This document shows, piece after piece, positions 5,972 to 12,313 of a stretch of 48,283 nt of DNA. Below the pieces are notes generated by a model that did no database searches, was not told the DNA's origin, and worked only from the letters and a program-made list of their open reading frames with translations. Every line of letters starts with the position of its first letter. The stretch's first letter is position 1. Both the position numbers and the translations under genes were made by a program. Source of the DNA: Nanobdellota archaeon (lineage in GTDB: Archaea > Nanobdellota > Nanobdellia > Pacearchaeales > GW2011-AR1); contig JAUSIC010000003.1 in assembly GCA_030648285.1 (NCBI GenBank), positions 1 through 48,283 of the forward strand. Reading direction: 5' to 3'.

Positions 5972-6732
5972 TGGCAGAAGAAAAAACAGAAGAACAAATC
6001 AGCCAGGAAATGCTGGAAAAAGAACTTGAAAAAGAAATAATAGAAAAACAAGTAGTAGAAAGAAGCAAAGAAGAAATGGAGAGGGATGACAAGATTGCTT
6101 CTTGGGTTCCAAAAACAAAACTTGGAAGAGAAGTAAAAGAAGGAAAAATCAAAAAAATAGATGAAATTCTTGATGCTAAGCAAAAAATCTTAGAAGAACA
6201 AATTGTTGAAAAATTGCTTAATCTAAAATCAGATTTAATTTCAATTGGGCAATCAAAAGGAAAATTCGGTGGAGGAAAAAGAAGAGCCTGGAGACAAACT
6301 CAAAGAAAAACAAAAGAAGGGAATGTTCCGACTTTCTCAACAATGGCTGTTGTAGGAGATGGAAATGGGCATGTAGGAGTAGGCATGGGAGAAGCAAAAG
6401 AAACTCTTCCTGCAAGAGACAAAGCAATAAGAAAAGCAAAAATAAATATTATAAAAATTATCAGAGGATGCTCAAGTTTTGATTGCAATTGTTCTGAACC
6501 TCACACAATTCCATTTCAAGTAGAAGGAAAATCAGGAAGTGTAAGAATAACCTTGATTCCAGCACCTCAAGGAACAGGATTAGTTATCGGAAATGAATTG
6601 AAAAAAGTATTAAAACTCGCAGGAATTAAAGATGTATATAGCAAGACATTTGGAAGCATTAGAACAACTTTTAATTTTGTTCAAGCTTGCATGGATGCCT
6701 TGAAGAAAACAAACCCAATTTATAGAAAATGA
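5971..6732 (+). CDS. rps5: Small-subunit ribosomal protein uS5
   Basis: 253 residues from ATG 5971. A longer reading from 5953 is possible, but 5971 overlaps the leader stop and has GGAGGT upstream. The first 45 residues are a charged coiled-coil-like extension. The S5 core follows: GGGKRRAWRQTQRKTKEGNVPTFSTMAVVGDGNGHVGVGMGEAKE, then the S5 C-terminal domain VRITLIPAPQGTGLVIGNELKKVLKLAGIKDVYSKTFGS. uS5 shapes the mRNA entry site and decoding fidelity. Confidence 0.95.
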   Translation: MAEEKTEEQISQEMLEKELEKEIIEKQVVERSKEEMERDDKIASWVPKTKLGREVKEGKIKKIDEILDAKQKILEEQIVEKLLNLKSDLISIGQSKGKFGGGKRRAWRQTQRKTKEGNVPTFSTMAVVGDGNGHVGVGMGEAKETLPARDKAIRKAKINIIKIIRGCSSFDCNCSEPHTIPFQVEGKSGSVRITLIPAPQGTGLVIGNELKKVLKLAGIKDVYSKTFGSIRTTFNFVQACMDALKKTNPIYRK

Positions 6733-7013
6733 AAAGTGCAACAGAGATTAAACAAGTAAGAAATTTAGAAGATTTAAGAGAAATACATGTAGATGATGCT
6801 GTTGAAGTTCCAACAATAGAAGCAAGAGGAATTGTTTATGGTTTTGATAAATTGTATGGATGGATGGACTTAATAGAAGATTGGGGTAATGGGTTATTAC
6901 AAGTGATGTATGTATTTAACAGAGATGAGATAATATTAAACAGCAGTACACTATTAAAAAAAGATGTTGAAAAATATGAAGCTAAATTAAGAGAAGTGGG
7001 GGTTATCAAATGA
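6729..7013 (+). CDS. Unknown protein between uS5 and uL30
   Basis: 94 residues, acidic, no membrane segment. It overlaps uS5 and uL30 by four bases on each side (ATGA), so it is fully embedded in the operon. Visible features: a Tyr/Trp-rich middle (YGFDKLYGWMDLIEDWGNG) and a C-terminal helix (KKDVEKYEAKLREVG). I recognise no family. uS5 and uL30 are usually adjacent, so this is an insertion. A ribosome-associated role is only a guess from context. Confidence 0.65.
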   Translation: MKSATEIKQVRNLEDLREIHVDDAVEVPTIEARGIVYGFDKLYGWMDLIEDWGNGLLQVMYVFNRDEIILNSSTLLKKDVEKYEAKLREVGVIK

Positions 7014-7351
7014 TAGCAATAATAAGAATAACAGGGCAAATCAATCTTAGTGAGAACATAAAAGAAACTTTCCAAAGATTAAATCTAAAGAAAAAATATA
7101 CATGCATTGTTATTGAAGAAATGAATGATGTGCAAAAAGGAATGCTTAAAAAAATCAAAGACTTTGTTGCATACGGAGAATTAAACAAAGAAACTTATGA
7201 CAAGTTAGTTGAAAAAAGAGGACAAAAAGAAAAAAATATTTTCAGATTGCATCCTGCAAGAGGGGGAATCAATACAAAGAAAGCTTTTCCTAAAGGAGTT
7301 TTAGGAAATCACAAGCAAGAAATAAATAAATTAGTGGAGAGAATGCTCTAA
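7010..7351 (+). CDS. rpl30: Large-subunit ribosomal protein uL30 (short form)
   Basis: 113 residues. IAIIRITGQINLSENIKETFQRLNLKKKYTCIVIEE is the uL30 N terminus, and FRLHPARGGINTKKAFPKGVLGNHKQEINKLVERML is the archaeal/eukaryotic L7-type C terminus. Typical archaeal uL30 has about 150 residues, so the middle linker is shortened. The stop overlaps the uL15 ATG by one base (TAATG). Confidence 0.92.
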   Translation: MIAIIRITGQINLSENIKETFQRLNLKKKYTCIVIEEMNDVQKGMLKKIKDFVAYGELNKETYDKLVEKRGQKEKNIFRLHPARGGINTKKAFPKGVLGNHKQEINKLVERML

Positions 7352-7788
7352 TGATAAAAACACACAAACGAACAAAACAAAGCAGAAGGCACGGACAAGG
7401 AATGGGAAGTCATGGTAGAGGAGCAAGAAAAAAGGGAAAAGGAAAAGGACATCAAGGAGGAAAAGGAATGTCTGGAACAGGAAAAAGAGCAGGGCAAAAA
7501 GTAACATTAATGACTTCACTTTATGGGCATGGATATTTCGGAAAACAGGGAATAACAAGCAAAGGAACAGAAAGAGACAAGAGAGATAGAATAAACTTAA
7601 GAGATATTGAGAAACATCTTGACAAATATGGAAAAAAATCAGGAGACAAATGGGAAGTTGAATTAAAAGGATACAAGATTTTAGGAGAAGGAGAAGTAAC
7701 CAGTAAATTAATAATAAAGGCAAAAGAGGCTTCGAAATCAGCAATTGACAAAGTCAAAAGCGCTGGTGGAGAAATCATACTGAAATAA
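7351..7788 (+). CDS. rpl15: Large-subunit ribosomal protein uL15
   Basis: 145 residues. Start RTKQSRRHGQGMGSHGRGARKKGKGKGHQGGKGMSGTGKRAGQK is the archaeal/eukaryotic L27a-type Gly/Lys-rich extension that threads into 23S rRNA. The C-terminal domain EVELKGYKILGEGEVTSKLIIKAKEASKSAIDKVKSAGGEII is also typical. Six bases separate it from secY, as is usual for spc operons. Confidence 0.95.
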   Translation: MIKTHKRTKQSRRHGQGMGSHGRGARKKGKGKGHQGGKGMSGTGKRAGQKVTLMTSLYGHGYFGKQGITSKGTERDKRDRINLRDIEKHLDKYGKKSGDKWEVELKGYKILGEGEVTSKLIIKAKEASKSAIDKVKSAGGEIILK

Positions 7789-7794
7789 AATAAA

Positions 7795-9243
7795 ATGGTA
7801 GATTTGAAGAAAATTTTTGGATTAATTCCAGAAGTTAGTTCACCAGAAGAGAAAAAATTAAGCTTTAATGTAAAGCTCAAATGGACACTGATTGTTCTGG
7901 GTGCATTTTTTATTCTTGCAAACATTTCTCTTTTTGGATTATCAAACAATGCTCTTGAAAGATTCAAATATTTAGCTATTATTTTAGGAACTGATTTTGG
8001 TAGCATTATTTCCTTAGGTATTGGTCCAATAGTAATGGCTTCTGTAATTCTGCAGTTATTAACAGGAGTTGGAATAATAAAAATAGATTTAACAACAGAA
8101 GAAGGGAAAAAATTCTTCCAAGGCTTGCAGAAACTCTTGGTTTTCGCTTTCATAATTTTTGAAGCATTGGTTTATGTATTGATGAACGGGCTTCAGGCAA
8201 TGCCTGGTTTAGAAGTAATAGTAATTGTGCAATTAATCTTAGGAGGCATTGCAATTTTCTACATGGATGATATAATGACTAAATGGGGATTTGGTTCGGG
8301 AGTTAGCTTGTTCATTGCTGCAGGAGTTGCTTGGAGATTATTTGCTACATTATTCCAGTTCATAGATGCACAAGGGAAAAATTGCCTGCTCAGTTTTGGC
8401 AGTACAATGTGTTCTGGAAAAGTGTTTGTCTTAATCCAGTCAATAAGCGTTCTCAGAGACAGCACTGAATTTGCAGTTGCATTAGGAGCAATTCTCGTAA
8501 CTATCGGAATTTTCCTTTTGGTTGTTTTTGTGCAATCTCTAAAAGTTGAAGTTCCTTTGTCTTATGGAAGATTAAGAGGATACGCTGTCAAATGGCCACT
8601 TGCATTTTTATACGCGAGCAACATGCCTGTTATCTTAACAGCAGCATTAATTGCAAATATTCAGTTGTTTGGAGGAATGATTGATAACGCTGCTTCTGCT
8701 TGTGTCCAAGGAGCATGCACTGGTGCTGCAAAAGTTGCATCCTTTTTCGGTGGTTTCTTAGGACATTTCAATCCAAGCGGAGAAGCAGTATCTGGATTAG
8801 CATTTTGGATGGGAAACAGAAATCTTCTTGAATTAATCTTGAGAGGAGCATTTATTCCGGCTTATATTCTTCAAGGATTGACACACATATTATTTTTTGT
8901 TGTCTTGGCAACAGTATTTTCTGTCTTTTGGGTAAAAACTTCACAAATGGATTCAAAAGCTCAAGCACACAAAATTGCTGCATCTGGATTGCAAGTGGCA
9001 GGTTTCAGGCAGGATGAGAGAATATTGGAAAATATCCTTGACAGATACATAATGCCTTTGACAATAATGGGCGGAATTGCGATAGGATTATTAGCTGCAC
9101 TTACAGATGTTTTAGGTGCATTAGTTTCAGGAACAGCAATTCTTTTAGGAGTAATGATTATGTACCAATTCTATCAAAACATTGCACAACAGCATCAGGT
9201 TGATATGAACCCTGCATTCAGAAAGTTTATGGGTGCTGCATAG
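7795..9243 (+). CDS. secY: Preprotein translocase subunit SecY (Sec61 alpha)
   Basis: 482 residues with about ten hydrophobic segments, the right length for archaeal SecY. Family marks: SIISLGIGPIVMASVILQLLTGVGII near residues 63-88 (TM2 region), GSGVSLFIAAGV near 167-178, PLSYGRLRGYAVKWPL near 254-269, and QMDSKAQAHKIAASGLQVAGFRQDERILENIL near 384-415 (cytosolic loop between TM8 and TM9). It forms the protein-conducting channel. It closes the ribosomal block. The adenylate kinase gene that often follows in archaea is not here. Confidence 0.97.
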   Translation: MVDLKKIFGLIPEVSSPEEKKLSFNVKLKWTLIVLGAFFILANISLFGLSNNALERFKYLAIILGTDFGSIISLGIGPIVMASVILQLLTGVGIIKIDLTTEEGKKFFQGLQKLLVFAFIIFEALVYVLMNGLQAMPGLEVIVIVQLILGGIAIFYMDDIMTKWGFGSGVSLFIAAGVAWRLFATLFQFIDAQGKNCLLSFGSTMCSGKVFVLIQSISVLRDSTEFAVALGAILVTIGIFLLVVFVQSLKVEVPLSYGRLRGYAVKWPLAFLYASNMPVILTAALIANIQLFGGMIDNAASACVQGACTGAAKVASFFGGFLGHFNPSGEAVSGLAFWMGNRNLLELILRGAFIPAYILQGLTHILFFVVLATVFSVFWVKTSQMDSKAQAHKIAASGLQVAGFRQDERILENILDRYIMPLTIMGGIAIGLLAALTDVLGALVSGTAILLGVMIMYQFYQNIAQQHQVDMNPAFRKFMGAA

Positions 9244-9252
9244 TTTTAAAAG
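9244..9252 (+). promoter_or_regulatory. TATA box for the EMC3-like gene
   Basis: TTTTAAAAG lies right after the secY stop, centred about 26 bases before the ATG at 9274. This is the spacing seen before many first genes here and predicts a leaderless transcript starting at or near the ATG. Confidence 0.55.
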
Positions 9253-9273
9253 ACGATTTTAACTTAAACAAAA

Positions 9274-9882
9274 ATGGTAGACGAACAAGATAAAATGACA
9301 GGCATTATCCCAAATAAGGGTTCAATAAGCCATGAAGACAAGAAAGGAAGCATGCTGCCAATTGTAATTATCATGTTTATCTCTTTATTTATTGCATTTG
9401 CATGGGATAAATTTCCTGTTATAAAAAATTCTGTTCATGCTGTTTTAAATCCAACTGCAGGGGCATTATTAAAATTGAATATTCCTGGAGGATTAGAAAT
9501 TGGAATGATTATTATTGTTTTCCTGATTACCTTAATATCAACTTTAGTGCAGAAATTTGCTACAGACCAGAATGCATTAAGAGAATTAAAGAAAGAACAG
9601 AAAATTCTTAATGAAGAAATGAAAAAATATAAAGAACATCCTGAAAAAGTTGCAGAGCTTTCAAAAAAGCAAATGGAATTTATTCCAAAAACAATGAAAT
9701 TGACAAGCCGTTCAATGCTTTACACAGGTGTTCCATTTATTTTATTCTTTAGGTGGTTTAGCGATGTTTTTACTGCAATGGGAAATCCTAAATTCTTTGG
9801 CATAATGGGATGGTTCTTGTTCTACTTCATATTCACGATTGTGTTCTCTGCTATATTGAAGAAAGTAATGAAGGTTGTTTAA
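9274..9882 (+). CDS. EMC3/TMCO1/DUF106-type membrane insertase
   Basis: 202 residues. Three main hydrophobic segments lie near residues 27-45, 73-93 and 150-200 (the last probably two close helices). A charged coiled-coil hairpin, ALRELKKEQKILNEEMKKYKEHPEKVAELSKKQMEF, lies between the first and last parts. This layout is that of archaeal DUF106, members of the Oxa1/YidC/EMC3 superfamily that insert membrane proteins. Its place just downstream of secY is the usual archaeal location. It has its own TATA box. Confidence 0.85.
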   Translation: MVDEQDKMTGIIPNKGSISHEDKKGSMLPIVIIMFISLFIAFAWDKFPVIKNSVHAVLNPTAGALLKLNIPGGLEIGMIIIVFLITLISTLVQKFATDQNALRELKKEQKILNEEMKKYKEHPEKVAELSKKQMEFIPKTMKLTSRSMLYTGVPFILFFRWFSDVFTAMGNPKFFGIMGWFLFYFIFTIVFSAILKKVMKVV

Positions 9883-9889
9883 CTACTCC

Positions 9890-9911
9890 GAAACTAACTT
9901 TGTCAAGTTTC
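9890..9911 (+). other. Small hairpin after the EMC3-like gene
   Basis: GAAACT (9890-9895) and AGTTTC (9906-9911) can pair over a 10-base loop, and an inner ACTT/AAGT pairing is an alternative. It begins 8 bases after the stop codon. It could help stabilise or end the transcript, but there is no T run, so it is not called a terminator. Confidence 0.25.
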
Positions 9912-10021
9912 TTCGAAAGAAATAATTAAGGTGTATAACTTTAACGCCGAGTTTGACTAAAACGATTGTCATCAACTTAAATATCTACAAAAGGCTTCAA
10001 TTATTCTATTAACCCTCTCTA

Positions 10022-10036
10022 GGGTGGGCGGGTGGG
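10022..10036 (+). other. Perfect G-quadruplex motif
   Basis: GGGTGGGCGGGTGGG: four runs of three G with loops of one base each (T, C, T), the class that folds into very stable parallel G-quadruplexes. It stands in an AT-rich intergenic region about 12 bases before the TATA box of the prefoldin transcript. ACCCT/AGGGT (10014-10018 and 10021-10025; the second arm uses the first G run) could form a competing 5-bp hairpin. Confidence 0.8.
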
Positions 10037-10047
10037 ATTAAGACAAT

Positions 10048-10058
10048 AAATTTAAAAG
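10048..10058 (+). promoter_or_regulatory. TATA box for the leader/prefoldin transcript
   Basis: AAATTTAAAAG, centred about 27 bases before the leader ATG at 10080. The transcript is predicted to start near that ATG, so the mini-ORF itself would be read leaderless and prefoldin alpha through coupling. Confidence 0.55.
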
Positions 10059-10079
10059 CCAAAATATAATTCATTTTAT

Positions 10080-10157
10080 ATGAAAAATAGGAAATTTTCC
10101 AATGTCCTCAGCATGAAACCTGCAGATACAAAATCGGCATGGAGGTATTTTGCATAA
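10080..10157 (+). CDS. Leader mini-ORF 3 (coupled to prefoldin alpha)
   Basis: A 25-codon frame starting MKNRKFSNVLSMKPADTK and ending SAWRYFA. The TAA at 10155-10157 overlaps the prefoldin ATG (TAATG). The last 32 bases or so match leader 2 before uS5 almost exactly, while the first part differs. AGGAAATTT near its start is shared with leaders 2 and 4. It stands at the head of its transcript, unlike leaders 1, 2, 4 and 5. Confidence 0.6.
   Translation: MKNRKFSNVLSMKPADTKSAWRYFA
10129..10152 (+). promoter_or_regulatory. SD-presenting hairpin before prefoldin alpha
   Basis: Arms CAAAAT (10129-10134) and ATTTTG (10147-10152), with GGAGGT in the loop, identical to the uS5 element. GGAGGT ends 10 bases before the ATG at 10157. 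Confidence 0.6.
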
Positions 10158-10558
10158 TGGAAGAACCTAATGAACAAGAAAAACAAGAACTAATGATGAA
10201 ACTAGGATTTTTCGAACAGCAAATAAGACAAATTCAGCAACAAATTCAGGCAATTGAACAAGGAATTGTTGAAATGACTTCATTAAATTCAGGACTTGAA
10301 GAATTACAAGGCAAAAAAGATGCAGAAATTCTTGCTCCAATTGGAAGAGGAATTTATGCTAAAGCAAAGTTACTTTCAGAAGAATTGATTGTCAATGTTG
10401 GAAGCAATAATCTTGTGACAAAAGGAATTTCTGAAACAAGAAAACTCATTGAAAGCCAGATTCAAAAACTAGAAGAAATCAAAGTTGAAATGAATAATAA
10501 TCTTGAGAATTTAGGAAAAGAAATTGAAAGTGTAATGGGTGAAAAGCACGAACATTAA
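10157..10558 (+). CDS. pfdA: Prefoldin subunit alpha
   Basis: 133 residues from ATG 10157. It has two long amphipathic helices (residues about 5-48 and 90-130) rich in Gln/Glu/Lys, joined by a beta-hairpin segment, AEILAPIGRGIYAKAKLLSEELIVNVGSNNLVTKG, which is the signature of the alpha class. Archaeal prefoldin is an alpha2-beta4 jellyfish-shaped chaperone that holds unfolded proteins. The start is fixed by the leader overlap and by GGAGGT. It ends 4 bases into the convergent gene on the other strand. Confidence 0.85.
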   Translation: MEEPNEQEKQELMMKLGFFEQQIRQIQQQIQAIEQGIVEMTSLNSGLEELQGKKDAEILAPIGRGIYAKAKLLSEELIVNVGSNNLVTKGISETRKLIESQIQKLEEIKVEMNNNLENLGKEIESVMGEKHEH

Positions 10559-11361
10559 CTAACTTTTTTCACAAACCTATCATAACTCAATGCCCCGAAT
10601 TCAGTAACTATCTTTTTAATATATTTTTTATCCACAAACTCAAACGCGGGATTTTTTATTTTGATATGGTTAGGCGCTTTATCCCAGATTTCATTTAATT
10701 CTCTTTGTTCAAAGGGAATTCTCTTTTTTGTGAATTTCCAAGAATCAGCAATAATGTAAACAGGAGTTTTGTTTATTTTTGCCAATTGAGCAATAACCCC
10801 GCTTCCAACCTTGTTTATTATTCCTTCTCTTAACAAAGCATCTGAACCTAAAAATATTTTATTTGCTTTTCTCATTCCTTGCTTTCCCGATAATGCAATT
10901 CCAATAGCAGAATCAACAAACATTGTAACTTTTATGTTTGCATTTTTCAATTGCTTTGCTGTTTTTCTTCCCTGATACAAAGGGCGAGTTTCTGTATTGT
11001 AAACTTGAAATTTTTTTCCTTTTCTTTTAGCATAAATTAAAGCATTGATAACATTTGTCGAATGGCAATGAGTAAAAATAATATCATCTGTTTTTATTAA
11101 TTTTAAAATAACTTTGTTTATTTCTGTTTGACTATAATCAAAATGCTTTTTTATATCTGAAGAAGGAAAATCTTCTGCTAAATTTACAACTTTTTCGAGC
11201 ATTGGTTCTGTTTCTCTTAAAGAAATAAGTTTTCTCTTTGATTCTTTTGTTGGAATTAAAGAATAAGCATACAATGCTGCTTTTGCAATATTTCTTGCTC
11301 CTTGAATTTTAACTTCTTTTATATCTCTCGCAATTTTGTTGAAAACTTGCTGTTTTGACAT
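10555..11361 (-). CDS. eIF2B-alpha/ribose-1,5-bisphosphate isomerase-like protein
   Basis: 268 residues. Family marks: IKEVKIQGARNIAKAALYA at the N terminus, DIIFTHCHSTNVINALIYAKRKGKKFQVYNTETRPLYQGRKTAKQL near residues 92-137, and FVDSAIGIALSGKQGMRKANKIFLGSDALLREGIINKVGSGVIAQLAKINKTPVYIIADSWKF near 149-211. This group covers eIF2B alpha/beta/delta, MtnA and archaeal R15P isomerase of the AMP/RuBisCO III pathway. R15P isomerase is plausible, but the protein is shorter than usual (about 320) and no partner gene (AMP phosphorylase, RuBisCO) is in the window. It shares a TATA box with the SpoIIM-like gene. Confidence 0.7.
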   Translation of the reverse strand: MSKQQVFNKIARDIKEVKIQGARNIAKAALYAYSLIPTKESKRKLISLRETEPMLEKVVNLAEDFPSSDIKKHFDYSQTEINKVILKLIKTDDIIFTHCHSTNVINALIYAKRKGKKFQVYNTETRPLYQGRKTAKQLKNANIKVTMFVDSAIGIALSGKQGMRKANKIFLGSDALLREGIINKVGSGVIAQLAKINKTPVYIIADSWKFTKKRIPFEQRELNEIWDKAPNHIKIKNPAFEFVDKKYIKKIVTEFGALSYDRFVKKVS

Positions 11362-11387
11362 CTCTTTTTGATAAGAAGTTCTAAATG

Positions 11388-11393
11388 TTTAAA
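11388..11393. promoter_or_regulatory. Palindromic TATA box shared by two divergent genes
   Basis: TTTAAA in the 55-base gap between start codons at 11361 (minus) and 11417 (plus). Its centre is about 29 and 26 bases from the two starts. It is the only good TATA candidate in the gap for either direction. Confidence 0.5.
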
Positions 11394-11416
11394 AAACCTC
11401 TTCTTCTTTATACTAT

Positions 11417-12274
11417 ATGCTTGAGTCGTTAGTGAATCCAAAAAGAGTTGAGAAAGGTTCTTGGAAAATGTTCTTTATAGGTTTACTTTATGGTTCATTA
11501 TCTCTTCTTTTAGTTCATTGGTTTTTTTCAAGAGATGCTGTTTTATCAAAATTTTCAGGAATGATTGTTGTTCTTTTTTGTGTGATGTTTTCTCTTCCTT
11601 TCATATATTATGTTATTAAAAAAGAAGAAAAACAGGATGAACAAATTGAAGGAGTGTTGCATGTCTGGAAAGCCCATAGCGATGCTATTTTTGCATTCAT
11701 GTGGCTGTTTTTAGGTTTTTTAATCGCATTTTCATTCTGGTATATATTACTGCAAAATACAAGTCTGTTCAATGCTCAACTGGAAACTTATTGCATGATT
11801 AACAGCCCAGGAGGAATTGAAAATTGTGTTGCAAAATATTCAGATATACAAGGAATGATGTCAGGAGCTTCTACAAGTGTAGTTAATTTTTTATCAATAA
11901 TAGAAAATAATATCTATGTTATGATTTTTACTCTTTTGTTATCATTAATCTTTGGGGCAGGTGCAATTTTTGTTTTGGCTTGGAATGCAAGTGTTATTGC
12001 TTCTGCTATTGGGGTATTCACAAGATATCACCTGGCTCAGGTTCCAATAGGACTCTTAAGATACATGATACACGGAGTTCCTGAAATTGCTGCTTACTTT
12101 GTAACAGCTCTTGCAGGAGGAATCTTGGGAACAGGAATAATAAGGCATGGAATAAAGGACAAAAGGTTCTTGCATATAATTGAGAATGTCACAATTCTGC
12201 TGTTTATTTCTTTGGCTCTTTTGGTTATTGCAGGGTTGATGGAAGTCTATTTAACACCATTGTTCTTCAAATAA
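11417..12274 (+). CDS. SpoIIM/DUF95-like integral membrane protein
   Basis: 285 residues with about six hydrophobic segments (roughly 18-35, 45-66, 94-114, 165-195, 225-245, 255-280). MLESLVNPKRVEKGSWKMFFIGLLYG at the start and the pattern FGAGAIFVLAWNASVIASAIG, then GLLRYMIHGVPEIAAYFVTALAGGILG near residues 175-240 are typical of the stage II sporulation protein M family, which is widespread in archaea with unknown role. It is leaderless by TATA spacing. Confidence 0.75.
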   Translation: MLESLVNPKRVEKGSWKMFFIGLLYGSLSLLLVHWFFSRDAVLSKFSGMIVVLFCVMFSLPFIYYVIKKEEKQDEQIEGVLHVWKAHSDAIFAFMWLFLGFLIAFSFWYILLQNTSLFNAQLETYCMINSPGGIENCVAKYSDIQGMMSGASTSVVNFLSIIENNIYVMIFTLLLSLIFGAGAIFVLAWNASVIASAIGVFTRYHLAQVPIGLLRYMIHGVPEIAAYFVTALAGGILGTGIIRHGIKDKRFLHIIENVTILLFISLALLVIAGLMEVYLTPLFFK

Positions 12275-12313
12275 ACAATATTTAAAAATGGTTTATTGCT
12301 GATTAAATTACAT

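Noticed and set aside
5788-6183. 131-codon open frame on the minus strand over the S5 start
   Set aside because: Phe/Leu-rich shadow of the Lys/Glu-rich S5 extension and leader; no start signal and no protein-like pattern.
7521-8153. 210-codon open frame on the minus strand over L15 and secY
   Set aside because: Opposite real, conserved genes; no promoter or family pattern. The same holds for 42235-42831 and 41608-41964 on the minus strand.
9883-10079. Possible non-coding RNA (tRNA, C/D box RNA) in the longest intergenic gap
   Set aside because: No tRNA cloverleaf; on the minus strand a TTGATGA resembles a C box but no CTGA D box is placed correctly. Only a small hairpin, the G-quadruplex motif and a promoter were kept.
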